Shown here in pieces: positions 26,523-35,438 of a stretch of 64,000 nucleotides of DNA; the stretch's first letter is position 1, and each line of letters opens with the position of its first letter. The position numbers were made by a program, and so were the translations under genes. The DNA lies in assembly GCF_009755885.1 (NCBI RefSeq), contig NZ_VYIX01000002.1, forward strand, positions 750,766 to 814,765, read 5' to 3'. The stretch is from Brachyspira sp. SAP_772. GTDB taxonomy: Bacteria; Spirochaetota; Brachyspiria; Brachyspirales; Brachyspiraceae. The notes beneath the pieces are model-generated. The model made no database searches. It was not told where the DNA came from and was given only the letters and a program-made list of their open reading frames with translations.

Positions 26523-26545
26523 GTTATTAAATAATTTTTATTTGT

Positions 26546-26583
26546 AAGGGGGGATATAAATCCCCCCTTGTTTTATTTTTTCA
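26546..26583 (+). terminator. Rho-independent terminator of tpiA
   Basis: AAGGGGGGA (26546-26554), loop TATAAA, TCCCCCCTT (26561-26569), then G and a T-rich run. A perfect 9-bp stem. Confidence 0.92.
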
Positions 26584-26624
26584 TTTATATTATTATAGTT
26601 AAAATATAATTTATGGGTTTTTAA

Positions 26625-27659
26625 ATGAAAAAAGTTGTTTATATTTTTTTGTTATTTTCTTCTTTGCTGTTTTGTCAAAATATAGATATATCAAAAAAAG
26701 ATTTTTATTTTCTTAAAGGAAACATTGGCAGTACTCCTATAAGTATGTATTTATATATAGATAATAATAATCTATCAGGTAAATATTATTATGACACTAT
26801 AAAGCAGATTATTGATATAAAGGGTAGTATAAATGGAAATACATTTCGTCTTAATGAGAGCATTAATGATAGGGTAATAGGTTCTTTAGAAGGTGAAATT
26901 AGTGATGATATGATTTTTACTGGTAATTGGATTTCGGCTGACAAAAATAACACTTTCAACTTTTCTTTTTCTCTAGACAATAATTATCCTATAAATAAAA
27001 TTAGGATTATAAATGCTAAATTAGATATTAAAGATGATAATGGAAGTTTTGAATCGAGTAGAGATGCTGTTGTTATAGAAAATGACAAAAACATAAAAGC
27101 TATAAATAGAATATCTTTAGACATTGATGATACTAAATCTATAGATGAAGAAAAAGTTATAGATACACTTAATAATTTAATTTCATCGCAATACAATACT
27201 TGGAAAGAAACTATAGAAGAAAATGATAAGTTTAATATGCAAAGAAGTATTGAGGTGTCATTTATAGATGAGAATATAATATCATTTTCTATATATAATT
27301 ATTCTTATGCAGGCGGAGTTCATGGCATATACAATGTTCAGCCTAATATATATTTAATATCCACAGGAAAGAGAATTGGTTTAAGTGTATCAGAGCTTAT
27401 AGATGATGTTGCTGATATTGATTTAATTAATTTGATGCGTTCAAAACTTACAAAAACTATGTCAGAATCTGATTTCTTTGATTTTGAGAGTATTACATTA
27501 AGCGATACATTTGACATTACTCCCACAGGTATCAAGTTTATATGGCCTGCTTATAAAATATCCGATTATGCACATGGTATTATTGAAATAGAGTTTAGAT
27601 ATTCTGAATTAAAGCCTTTTGTAAAACAAGATTCTGTATTTATGTATTTATTTGAATAG
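26625..27659 (+). CDS. Secreted DUF3298 (RsiV-like C-terminal) domain protein
   Basis: 344 aa with a signal peptide ending about LLFCQ. The first half is strand-rich and has repeated small blocks ([37 protein letters not shown]). The second half matches DUF3298: [20 protein letters not shown] near residue 220, then a [15 protein letters not shown] block and a C-terminal [26 protein letters not shown]3298 domains bind peptidoglycan or lysozyme in anti-sigma factors, or occur free in the periplasm. It is followed by nth, 11 bases away. Confidence 0.8.
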   Translation: MKKVVYIFLLFSSLLFCQNIDISKKDFYFLKGNIGSTPISMYLYIDNNNLSGKYYYDTIKQIIDIKGSINGNTFRLNESINDRVIGSLEGEISDDMIFTGNWISADKNNTFNFSFSLDNNYPINKIRIINAKLDIKDDNGSFESSRDAVVIENDKNIKAINRISLDIDDTKSIDEEKVIDTLNNLISSQYNTWKETIEENDKFNMQRSIEVSFIDENIISFSIYNYSYAGGVHGIYNVQPNIYLISTGKRIGLSVSELIDDVADIDLINLMRSKLTKTMSESDFFDFESITLSDTFDITPTGIKFIWPAYKISDYAHGIIEIEFRYSELKPFVKQDSVFMYLFE

Positions 27660-27670
27660 GTGAGTTTTTT

Positions 27671-28324
27671 ATGAATGATAAAGATATACACCCTATAATG
27701 AAAGAACTTATAAAAGTTACTAAGTCTATGCCTATGCCTGTGGTAACAGAGATAAAACTAATCACAAATAGAGATGCTTATAAAATATTAATTTCTACTA
27801 TGCTTTCTCTTAGAACAAAAGACCCTACAACAAGAGATGCTTCTATGAGGCTGTTTGAAAAGGCAGGAAGTGCAAAAGAGATGATAAAGCTTACAGAAGA
27901 AGAGATTGCTAAACTTATTTACCCTGTTGGTTTTTATAATGTGAAAGCAAAAAATATACTTGAAGTTTCTCATATGATTATTAATGATTATAATGGTGAA
28001 GTACCTGATGAGATAGATGAGCTTTTAAAACTCAAAGGGGTAGGGAGAAAGGTTGCGAATTTAGTAGTTACAGAGGCTTTTGATAAAGACGGCATATGTG
28101 TTGACACGCATGTACATAGAATATCAAATAGATTCGGTTACGTTCACACAAAGACACCTGAAGAGACAGAGTTTGCCTTGAGGAAGAAATTGCCTAAAGA
28201 ATATTGGCGGGTTTATAATGACACATTAGTTGTTTATGGGCAGAACCTATGTAAGCCCATTAGCCCTTTATGCAGTGAATGTACAGTTTCACAGTATTGC
28301 GACTATTTCAAGAACAAGAAATAA
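27671..28324 (+). CDS. nth: Endonuclease III
   Basis: 217 aa base-excision repair glycosylase/AP lyase for oxidised pyrimidines. The helix-hairpin-helix is [16 protein letters not shown] with its catalytic Lys, then the catalytic Asp in [12 protein letters not shown]. The [4Fe-4S] ligands are C-x6-C-x2-C-x5-C at the end ([17 protein letters not shown]). Length is standard. It is probably co-transcribed with the DUF3298 gene. Confidence 0.96.
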   Translation: MNDKDIHPIMKELIKVTKSMPMPVVTEIKLITNRDAYKILISTMLSLRTKDPTTRDASMRLFEKAGSAKEMIKLTEEEIAKLIYPVGFYNVKAKNILEVSHMIINDYNGEVPDEIDELLKLKGVGRKVANLVVTEAFDKDGICVDTHVHRISNRFGYVHTKTPEETEFALRKKLPKEYWRVYNDTLVVYGQNLCKPISPLCSECTVSQYCDYFKNKK

Positions 28325-28344
28325 AATTTTATGTTTTTATTTTT

Positions 28345-28790
28345 ATTCAACTTTTTCCCGCCTTCGCACCGCAGGCACTTCCTTCGGTCGCTGTGCGGAC
28401 TTTGTCAAAGTTTTTGCCCTCAGGGCACGCTTCGCGAAAGTGCAAATAAGAGAATAATACTAAATAATATTAATTATATATTTTAGCTAAAAAATGCAGT
28501 CTTTTTGCTTCTTTGGGTCACCAAAAGAAGTGGGGGTGTGTACCCTAAGGGCACGCTTCGCAGGGGGCTAGTCCCCACAAACAAAAAAAGACAAAAAATT
28601 TATTATTCTTTTTCCCGCAGCAAAAAGAACCAAAAAGTGCGAGTAAGAGAATAATACTAAATAATATTAATTATATATTTTAGCTAAAAAATGCAGCCTT
28701 TTTGGTTCTTTGTGGCAATAAAAGAACTGGGGGGTTCTACCCTACGGGCACGCTTCGCAGGGGGGCTAGTCCCCGAAAACAATAAAAAAT
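28345..28790 (+). repeat. Block of four dispersed repeat modules, with a 197-base direct repeat
   Basis: The 483-base gap 28325-28807 has no gene. It holds module 1 (28345-28448, from ATTCAACTTTTTCCCGCC to GAAAGTGCAAAT), module 2 (28490-28582), a short module 1 (28605-28645) and module 2 again (28685-28785). The 50-base string starting TAAGAGAATAATACTAAATA occurs at 28447 and again at 28644, nearly identical, so the inner block was duplicated with a 197-base period. GGGGGCTAGTCCCC hairpins end both module-2 copies. Confidence 0.8.
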
Positions 28791-28807
28791 AATTCTCCAA
28801 ATATAAA

Positions 28808-30757
28808 CTAAAAATTATACCCAACTTCAAATTCAAAAGTAAATGGCTTTGCTACTGAATAGGTTGATAACATAGGGGTTCTATTCAATATGTTCTTAAA
28901 ATGCATAGAAAATATTAAATGCTTAAACCATATAGAATAAAATGATATATTCAAATTATGAAACTCTTCTGAATAATATACGGGCTTATTTGATGTCATC
29001 GCTCTTGGGCTTGAATATATATAATAAATATTAAAAGATAATGAGCTTAATATTTTACCATCTGAAACAAAATCATATCCAAGCAGTGCCGTTACAACAT
29101 TATTAGGCAAACCTATTTTTGGAAGTTTTTCTGCGTTAAGATATGCTAGCTGATAAGAATATTCTATTTTTGCTTTTATTTTATTGTAGGTTAAAAAGTA
29201 AATATCATATCCTATGCTTGAAGAAAATACATGAGCTATAGCACTGTCTGCATTTTCTGGAATACTGCTGTACCATATTATTTTATTTGTGTAGGTGGTG
29301 TATGTGTATGCGGATTCTATTTTTAAGTTTGTTATTGGTTCTAATGATATTTTAGTGAGTATTTGATTATAGGTTTCTGGTTTTAAGTTTGGGTTGCTGA
29401 AGTTGCCGTAATACAAATCATTAAATGTTGGGCTTGTATAATCGCTCATATAGGCAAAATACAAACTATAGCCTTTATAAAAGTTTAAATTAAATCCTGC
29501 ATTATATGCTAAATAATTATTATGTTTTTGATTTGTAAAAAGTTCATTTTGATATTCATATTTTATACTTGGCATAAGTGTGAATATTGGAGTATTATTA
29601 TCCCAGTATCCGAACGAAAGCTGAAAATCATATTTTATATTTAGTGAATGTCTTTGAGGGTTATATTTAAAATTAGTTTCTAAGGCATTTTTTTCTTCTG
29701 TAAGTATATCGTATCTATATTCGGGAGTTAGTTGGTTATATAATGTAATAGTGTTTGGTATAAGTTCATCCATTCTTTTTAATGTTGTATTTATAGCTAA
29801 TCCATGTGATTTATAATCTGATACAAATTTTCCGTTTTGAAGATATGGTCTGTCTACAAATGAATCAAACAAGTATGAGAGATTTATATTATAATCCAGC
29901 ACATCAGAAAAGCCGTTGTATGATATAGATGAAGCTAGAGTTGTAAAATTAAACCATGAATCAGTATAGATTATTGGAGGAATTTGATATTGTGATGCTG
30001 AACTTGAATATGATATATTTGCAAATGCATTTATATAGTCTTTATTTTTAAATATATATTTATAGTTAGCAGAAGAGTTTATTATAAATTGTCTGTTGTC
30101 TTCAATGTTTCCTTCAACCCATTTGCCTGCTAGGTTTGTGAAGTTATAATAATAATTAGCGTCGCTGTAATAAGAATCTGCTGTAAAGGTGAATATTTGA
30201 TTATCGTCTATATTTTTTGAAAACAGTATTGAAGGGGCTATTGTATTGTATGAGCCATATGATAATGATAAAAGTATAATATCTTCTTTTGGAGTTTTTG
30301 TTGTGATGTAAATTGAAGAGCCTATTATCTCTATTTTTTCTATGAGGTTTGAAGGTATTCTTCTTAAGTCCACACCTGCATCAGCATTACCTTTAGCAGT
30401 ATTCATCAAAACGCCGTTAATATATATTTTTATATTGTCAGCATTTCCAAAAGCAGGGTCAACCACTTCATTACCCATATAGCTTCCCTTGTTTACAAAG
30501 CCAGCCTGATTTTCTAATACTTCTTTAGCATTGTTGTAGCCCATTCTCTCTATTTCTTCAGAGGTGATAGTTTTGTTATTTACATTTATAGGGCTTTTGT
30601 ATGATGAGTTTGAAGAGTTATTATTTGTTTGAGTATTATTGGTTGTTTCTACCTGTGAAGTAACCCATATACCTCCTTTAAGCTCTCTTATAAGGTAAGT
30701 TTGCGAATACAATAAATTTATAGAAGCAAAAAAGAAGTATATGATAAAACGTTTCAT
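28808..30757 (-). CDS. TonB-dependent outer-membrane receptor, probable B12 (corrinoid) uptake
   Basis: 649 aa. The signal peptide ends LLYSQ. A short N-terminal stretch (Thr/Asn/Ser-rich) leads to the plug domain: ITSEEIERMGYNNAKEVLEN, GNADNIKIYINGVLMNTAKG, and RIPSNLIEKIEIIGSS. The remaining 450 residues are an alternating-strand barrel with NLKPETYNQILTKISLEP (typical late-barrel motif) and a C-terminal FTFEFEVGYNF with terminal Phe. The cobalamin riboswitch at 31390-31510 on the same transcript points to a corrinoid substrate; that is inference from regulation, since the chain itself is not diagnostic. Confidence 0.88.
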   Translation of the reverse strand: MKRFIIYFFFASINLLYSQTYLIRELKGGIWVTSQVETTNNTQTNNNSSNSSYKSPINVNNKTITSEEIERMGYNNAKEVLENQAGFVNKGSYMGNEVVDPAFGNADNIKIYINGVLMNTAKGNADAGVDLRRIPSNLIEKIEIIGSSIYITTKTPKEDIILLSLSYGSYNTIAPSILFSKNIDDNQIFTFTADSYYSDANYYYNFTNLAGKWVEGNIEDNRQFIINSSANYKYIFKNKDYINAFANISYSSSASQYQIPPIIYTDSWFNFTTLASSISYNGFSDVLDYNINLSYLFDSFVDRPYLQNGKFVSDYKSHGLAINTTLKRMDELIPNTITLYNQLTPEYRYDILTEEKNALETNFKYNPQRHSLNIKYDFQLSFGYWDNNTPIFTLMPSIKYEYQNELFTNQKHNNYLAYNAGFNLNFYKGYSLYFAYMSDYTSPTFNDLYYGNFSNPNLKPETYNQILTKISLEPITNLKIESAYTYTTYTNKIIWYSSIPENADSAIAHVFSSSIGYDIYFLTYNKIKAKIEYSYQLAYLNAEKLPKIGLPNNVVTALLGYDFVSDGKILSSLSFNIYYIYSSPRAMTSNKPVYYSEEFHNLNISFYSIWFKHLIFSMHFKNILNRTPMLSTYSVAKPFTFEFEVGYNF

Positions 30758-30763
30758 AATTAT

Positions 30764-31315
30764 TTATTGTTGTTGATTATAATTAAAGTCTTTTATTATA
30801 CCTGTAATATATGAACCCCAGCTAGACATTATTTTTTTCCAATCTTCTTCTGTTGGAGGCTCTGCACCTGTAGCACCTGTATCAAATCCTGAAGCAAGCA
30901 TAAAGTTTCCATCTGTATCTATATGAAATAACATCCATTTACTATCATATTCTGGTCTTCTTGGGTCTTCATATAATGCACCTATCCAGTTTGTGCCTTT
31001 CCATTCTATATTTGTAGCATATATAAAATTACCTAACACTTCGCCGTTTTCTAAATATGTGCCTTTTTCATCTGTTTCTCTTGTGGCAGTTGTTACGCCT
31101 GCGGGTATTATTGCTTGATTTGTGAATGTATTTAGCCAGTTGGTGCGGAAATATTCTTGCTTATTTTTATCAGTCCAGCTTAGGCTTAAAATACTTTCAT
31201 CTGTGAGAAGTTTATATTCTCCTCTTTGTGATTGTGTGGTATTAGGTTGGTTTGGGTTAGTACAAGATAAAAAAGAAAAAATTATTAATGTTGAAACAAA
31301 TATTGTTTTAAACAT
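30764..31315 (-). CDS. Lipoprotein in the cobalamin-riboswitch operon
   Basis: 183 aa. Signal peptide with lipobox SFLSC (Cys 18). The mature part has Trp-rich short motifs (SLSWTDKNKQEYFRTNWLN, TNIEWKGTNWIGALYEDP) and ends NYNQQQ. I do not recognise a family. It is the first gene behind the riboswitch and sits 6 bases before the receptor gene, so a surface or periplasmic partner in corrinoid capture is plausible. AGGAG is 7 bases before the ATG and is paired in a hairpin. Confidence 0.82.
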   Translation of the reverse strand: MFKTIFVSTLIIFSFLSCTNPNQPNTTQSQRGEYKLLTDESILSLSWTDKNKQEYFRTNWLNTFTNQAIIPAGVTTATRETDEKGTYLENGEVLGNFIYATNIEWKGTNWIGALYEDPRRPEYDSKWMLFHIDTDGNFMLASGFDTGATGAEPPTEEDWKKIMSSWGSYITGIIKDFNYNQQQ

Positions 31316-31321
31316 AAAAAA

Positions 31322-31340
31322 ACTCCTTTAAAATTAGGAG
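31322..31340 (-). promoter_or_regulatory. Ribosome-site-sequestering hairpin (riboswitch expression platform)
   Basis: In the mRNA, CTCCT (31340-31336) can pair with the AGGAG ribosome site (31327-31323) of the lipoprotein gene across a short A/T loop. This suggests translational control by the upstream riboswitch. Confidence 0.5.
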
Positions 31341-31389
31341 CGAATACATAAAAAGTTTATAAGTTTAAAAAAGAATAAAACTCATAATA

Positions 31390-31510
31390 TAGTGCACTCG
31401 ACTCGATTATTTTACAATAAGGCATTCCGACTTCGTTAGTTTTTTAGAACTAAGCTTTACGGTTGCGGGCCAGCGTGGGATTTTCACCCTCATTCCCCCT
31501 ATTGCACAAA
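31390..31510 (-). promoter_or_regulatory. Cobalamin (AdoCbl) riboswitch
   Basis: On the complement: GGGGGAATGAGGGTGAAAAT, CCCACGCTGGCCCGCAACCG and, further on, GAAGTCGGAATGCC. These match the conserved core of cobalamin riboswitches (GGTGAAAATCC, GCCCGCAAC and the B12-box-like end). The two ends (GTGCA near 31507, TGCAC near 31392) can form the closing P1 stem. It lies 75 bases before the lipoprotein start. Confidence 0.88.
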
Positions 31511-31512
31511 AG

Positions 31513-31540
31513 AGTATACAGCAAAAAAAATCTATGTCAA
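31513..31540 (-). promoter_or_regulatory. Sigma-70 promoter of the riboswitch operon
   Basis: On the complement: TTGACA (31540-31535), 16-base spacer, TATACT (31518-31513). It begins transcription just ahead of the riboswitch. Confidence 0.75.
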
Positions 31541-31582
31541 GAAATATTATTTTTTTTATCTTATTTCATATTAATATTATGC

Positions 31583-31611
31583 TTGACATAGAGCCGTTTT
31601 TTTATTATTAT
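31583..31611 (+). promoter_or_regulatory. Divergent sigma-70 promoter for the 31659 operon
   Basis: TTGACA (31583-31588), 17-base spacer, TATTAT (31606-31611), 48 bases before the GTG start at 31659. Back to back with the riboswitch promoter. Confidence 0.6.
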
Positions 31612-31658
31612 ATCACAAATATTTTTTATGCTTACTAGTTTTATGGAGAGAGAGTATT

Positions 31659-32705
31659 GTGATTAGCTATTTTCAAAAAAACAAGAAAAGAAAAAGTATA
31701 TTAAATAAAATTAAAGAAAAAAGAATAATTATAAATGATTTTTATGTGCCTTTGGGAATAGTTCCTATAGAATCTTCCAAACCTAAAGAGGGCGTGAGTA
31801 TAGAATTAAAAACTTCTGAGGACAGTGCTGATATGTATTCCTACAGCATTTCAATATCAGCAAATAGGCTTTCAGATTTGTTTCTAAAATTAATAAAATT
31901 ACTTCCATATTATGCTACTATGGTGATAGAGAGAAAAAGTGAGGATATAAACAGAGACTTTGATGTGCTTATGAGCGACCCTGATATATCTTTAAGCGAG
32001 ATTAGAAGGGTGTTTAAAAAATATAATGAGCTTTGGGTAGAATGCGGATTTGTTGGCTTTGGGGTTGTTGATGAGTATAATGATTTTGAGATTTTTATTA
32101 ATTTGGATAAAGAAATTATTATAAATACTCCTTTTAAAAATATTAAAAAAATCAATAGAATATTAGATTCTTTTAATCTATTAGACGAAACTCCTGTTTT
32201 TATTAGTGCGGACATTCACTGGCATTATTCTTTATCTTCTATAGTATCCTATGAGAGCTATAGCGAGACTTATGAATATATATTTGATTATTATGATATT
32301 ATTAACAATTTAAAGCATAGTTTTGGCTTTGTGATGATTAATGATGATGAGAAAATATATAGAGAGCCTAAATGGTGGAATGTTACTGTCCGCTGTCTTG
32401 GAAAGTGTAAGACGGTATCTTTTGTTTCTTCATATTATATAGTGGCAAACACAATAGAAGAGATGGAAACTGTAATAGAAGAAAAGATGAAAGATATTGG
32501 TATAGAATATTATTATATATATGATTATTATAATGTTGACCCTAATAATTATCATTATAAGAGTGTAAACTTATCAAACAAAGATAATTTATTTTTTAAT
32601 AAGGCACCTTTTGGTATATGGGCGGAGTCTGACATATTTATAAGCAAGGTAAAAGATATTAGTTTATTTTATATAAATAATAGAAGTTATGAAAGAGCAT
32701 ATTAA
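31659..32705 (+). CDS. Hypothetical protein, first gene of a three-gene operon
   Basis: 348 aa soluble protein starting at GTG, with GGAGAGAG 7 bases upstream. No signal or membrane helix. It is rich in Tyr, Asp and Ile. Noticeable segments are SDLFLKLIKLLPYYATMVIE, NELWVECGFVGFGVVDEYNDF and REPKWWNVTVRCLGKC. I do not recognise a family. Its stop overlaps the NUDIX start by 17 bases, so it is co-translated with that gene and DUF1848. Confidence 0.75.
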   Translation: MISYFQKNKKRKSILNKIKEKRIIINDFYVPLGIVPIESSKPKEGVSIELKTSEDSADMYSYSISISANRLSDLFLKLIKLLPYYATMVIERKSEDINRDFDVLMSDPDISLSEIRRVFKKYNELWVECGFVGFGVVDEYNDFEIFINLDKEIIINTPFKNIKKINRILDSFNLLDETPVFISADIHWHYSLSSIVSYESYSETYEYIFDYYDIINNLKHSFGFVMINDDEKIYREPKWWNVTVRCLGKCKTVSFVSSYYIVANTIEEMETVIEEKMKDIGIEYYYIYDYYNVDPNNYHYKSVNLSNKDNLFFNKAPFGIWAESDIFISKVKDISLFYINNRSYERAY

Positions 32706-33216
32706 AAATCAATTTAAATACTGTCCTTACTGCGGAGAGAAAGATTCTTTTATATATAATGGAGTCAAGATATTTAATTGTTCAAAGTGCGGTAGGAATT
32801 ATTTTATCAATCCTGCATGTGCGGGCGGGATGGTTGTCGAAACACCTAAGGGCATAGTATTTGTTGAGAGGAAGTTTGAGCCTAAGAAGGGTTATATTGA
32901 TTTGCCGGGCGGGTTTTGCGAGCCTTATGAAAAAATAGAAGATGCTGTTAGAAGAGAGCTTTTTGAAGAGACTAATATAAAAGTAGATAATATACATTTT
33001 CTTATAAGCGGAAGTAATGAATATATTTATGAGGGTATGATGTATGTTACTACTGATATGTTTTTTTATGCTAAGATAGATTATGTGCCTGATGTTAAAC
33101 CTGCTGATGATGCCTCTGAGGTGGTATTTATAAAAAAAGAGAATATTGATTTTGACAGATTGGCTTTCAAGTCATCAAAAGAAGCTTTAAGAGAATATAT
33201 AAAAATAACTCAATAA
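32689..33216 (+). CDS. NUDIX hydrolase with N-terminal zinc ribbon
   Basis: 175 aa. The N-terminus has a four-cysteine zinc ribbon (YCPYCGEKDS and FNCSKCGRNY). The NUDIX box is intact near residues 84-106 (GGFCEPYEKIEDAVRRELFEET plus an aliphatic residue). It is preceded by YIDLPGGF, as in NADH-pyrophosphatase-like NUDIX proteins of the NudC type, but is shorter. It may hydrolyse NADH, ADP-ribose or a modified nucleotide; substrate not determinable. Confidence 0.88.
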   Translation: MKEHIKNQFKYCPYCGEKDSFIYNGVKIFNCSKCGRNYFINPACAGGMVVETPKGIVFVERKFEPKKGYIDLPGGFCEPYEKIEDAVRRELFEETNIKVDNIHFLISGSNEYIYEGMMYVTTDMFFYAKIDYVPDVKPADDASEVVFIKKENIDFDRLAFKSSKEALREYIKITQ

Positions 33217-33220
33217 TTAT

Positions 33221-34093
33221 ATGATAATAAGTGCAAGCAGAAGAACGGACATTCCTTGTTATTATTCTGATTGGTTTTTTGATAGAATAAAAGAAGGGTA
33301 TTGTTTGGTAAAAAATCCTTTTAATAGTCATCAGGTAAGTAAGATAGATTTGTCTGTTGATGCGGTTGATTGCATAGTGTTTTGGACTAAAGATGTTTCT
33401 CCTATGATAGATAAATTACATTTGCTTAAAAGTTATAAATATTATTTTCAATTTACAATTAACTCATACGGCGAAGATATAGAGAATGTTATTTCAAAGA
33501 GAAAAGAAAAAATAATAAATTCGTTTAAAAGGCTTTCAGAGAAAATAGGCAGAGAAAAAGTTTTGTGGCGATATGACCCTATTATTTTAAGCGATAAATA
33601 TAATATTGATTATCATAAAAAACATTTTGAATATTTAATAAAAGAATTACATAACTATACAAATAAATGCATAATAAGTTTCGTTGATATTTACAAAAAG
33701 ATAGAAAATAAAATAAAATATATAAATATTAAAAAAGATGATGAGCATATTTTTGAGATGTGTTCGTTTATTAATGATATTGCTAAATATTATAATATAA
33801 CTGTAGAGGCTTGCTGCGAGGATTTGCCTAATATTAATAAAGCTAAATGCATTGATGCTGAGCTTATATCAAAAATAGTAGGCTATAGTATTAAAGCAAA
33901 GAAAGACAAAAATCAAAGGCTTAATTGCGGGTGCGTTGAAAGTATTGACATAGGGGCTTACAACACTTGCTTATCTGATTGTATTTACTGTTATGCTAAT
34001 AAAAAAAATAATATTAAAGACTCTTCTATATTTTTGAAGCAATATAAACAATTAAGCGATTTGTATACTATAAAAAATAAAGAGTTATTTTAA
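33221..34093 (+). CDS. DUF1848 family protein (radical-SAM-like Cys cluster)
   Basis: 290 aa. Starts MIISASRRTDIPCYYSDWFF and has DCIVFWTKDVSPMIDKL and LWRYDPIILSD, the DUF1848 hallmarks. The C-terminal cysteine cluster (CGCVESIDIGAYNTCLSDCI then YCYANK) would bind an Fe-S cluster, which places the family near radical SAM enzymes such as spore photoproduct lyase. Function unknown. Only four bases separate it from the NUDIX stop. Confidence 0.88.
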   Translation: MIISASRRTDIPCYYSDWFFDRIKEGYCLVKNPFNSHQVSKIDLSVDAVDCIVFWTKDVSPMIDKLHLLKSYKYYFQFTINSYGEDIENVISKRKEKIINSFKRLSEKIGREKVLWRYDPIILSDKYNIDYHKKHFEYLIKELHNYTNKCIISFVDIYKKIENKIKYINIKKDDEHIFEMCSFINDIAKYYNITVEACCEDLPNINKAKCIDAELISKIVGYSIKAKKDKNQRLNCGCVESIDIGAYNTCLSDCIYCYANKKNNIKDSSIFLKQYKQLSDLYTIKNKELF

Positions 34094-34139
34094 AAACAAT
34101 TAAAACAACTCTTTAACTCTTTATAAAAAATAAAAATAT

Positions 34140-35402
34140 TTATATTTTATCAATATTAGAATATTCGTTTACAATTTTTTCTACTTTTTCTATATTGTCG
34201 ATATTATCTTTATTTACTAAAAACTCTCTTCCTATGTTTAGGCATATCCAATCTAATCTTGCCCTTTCATTTAAATCTTCAATTCCTGATATATCTTTAT
34301 TTTTAGCAAGACCTAATGTTCTTCTTATAAGCACGCATCCTGCAAAACCAACAGTATCTCTAAATATTCTATTTAATACGGTTTTTATATATTCTTCTGA
34401 ATGTTTTTTTCCTTCTTCGTATTGCCAATATAAGGGTTTAGTTTTTTCTAAATGACTTTTCCATAGAGCTTCAAATTTAGTTAAAGTTCCACTAAGCATA
34501 TATTTAGCAGTATCAAAAAGCCATTTTCTATATTCTTTTGAATTAGTGCCTAGTCTTTTTTGATGATATTCATGCGAAACATAAGCCATAAAGAAATTAG
34601 CCATAGCCTTTCCAATATCAAAACCAATAGGGCCGTAGAATGCAAACTCTGGGTCTATTACATAAGTCTCTTCTTCATTTACCATAAAGCTTCCTAAATG
34701 AAAATCACCATGAAGAAGTGCTTCTGCTTTAGTCATAAAAGCATATTTCATTTCAGCTGCGGCTGTTTTTAATTTTGAATCTCTTTGGAATTTTTTTACT
34801 TTATCTATATTTAATTCATCATAAAACACATTAGTATCATTATCTTCAAAAGGATAAGTAAAAATAAAATCTTCTGTAAGGCTGCATAATTCTGCATTCA
34901 TATATTCAGCAACAAGAGCTTTTTTTGTTTTTGAATTCAAATAATAATCAGAAGTGTAGAATAAAGTTTTTGAAAGGAAGTCTGTTAAATCTTCAGCTAG
35001 TTTAGGGAATCTTTTACCTTCTATAATTTCTCCTCTTAAAACTTTATGTTTATTTAAGTTTTGCATTATAACAACGCACATATCTTCAGAGTCATAATAT
35101 ATTTTAGGCACTAAATTAGGACATAATTTATATTCTTCTTTAAGCGTTTTTATCTCTATTTTCATTCTGTCTTTTTCTAATGGATAGCTTTCTCCTATGC
35201 ATCTTAAAAAAGGCACAGATTGTTTTAATATTACAGTTTCTTTATCATTATTTTTATTTGTGATGCTGTATACAAAATTTAAATTTCCATCTCCAATTTC
35301 TTTTATGATTAAATCATCAAAGCTTGAGAATATATTTTTCATTTCATCTATAGTTTTTAAATAATCTATGATTGTATTTATATTTAATTGTTTATAAGCC
35401 AT
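34140..35402 (-). CDS. mtnK: S-methyl-5-thioribose kinase
   Basis: 420 aa cytosolic kinase of the aminoglycoside-phosphotransferase fold. It phosphorylates 5-methylthioribose (and 5-deoxyribose in related salvage) at O1. The ATP and catalytic loops are visible: GDGNLNFVYSITNK (Gly-rich loop), LLHGDFHLGSFMVN (catalytic Asp in HGDFH) and YVIDPEFAFYGPIGFDIG (metal-binding DPE). Ends with an Asn/Ile-rich tail. It follows mtnA by 36 bases, forming the two consecutive steps of the methylthioribose route. Confidence 0.94.
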   Translation of the reverse strand: MAYKQLNINTIIDYLKTIDEMKNIFSSFDDLIIKEIGDGNLNFVYSITNKNNDKETVILKQSVPFLRCIGESYPLEKDRMKIEIKTLKEEYKLCPNLVPKIYYDSEDMCVVIMQNLNKHKVLRGEIIEGKRFPKLAEDLTDFLSKTLFYTSDYYLNSKTKKALVAEYMNAELCSLTEDFIFTYPFEDNDTNVFYDELNIDKVKKFQRDSKLKTAAAEMKYAFMTKAEALLHGDFHLGSFMVNEEETYVIDPEFAFYGPIGFDIGKAMANFFMAYVSHEYHQKRLGTNSKEYRKWLFDTAKYMLSGTLTKFEALWKSHLEKTKPLYWQYEEGKKHSEEYIKTVLNRIFRDTVGFAGCVLIRRTLGLAKNKDISGIEDLNERARLDWICLNIGREFLVNKDNIDNIEKVEKIVNEYSNIDKI

Positions 35403-35438
35403 ATGTAAAAAACTCCTTTTATTTATTAGTTTAAATAG

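Noticed and set aside
28230..28457. 75-codon frame overlapping the end of nth
   Set aside because: Runs from inside nth into a repeat module; not gene-like.
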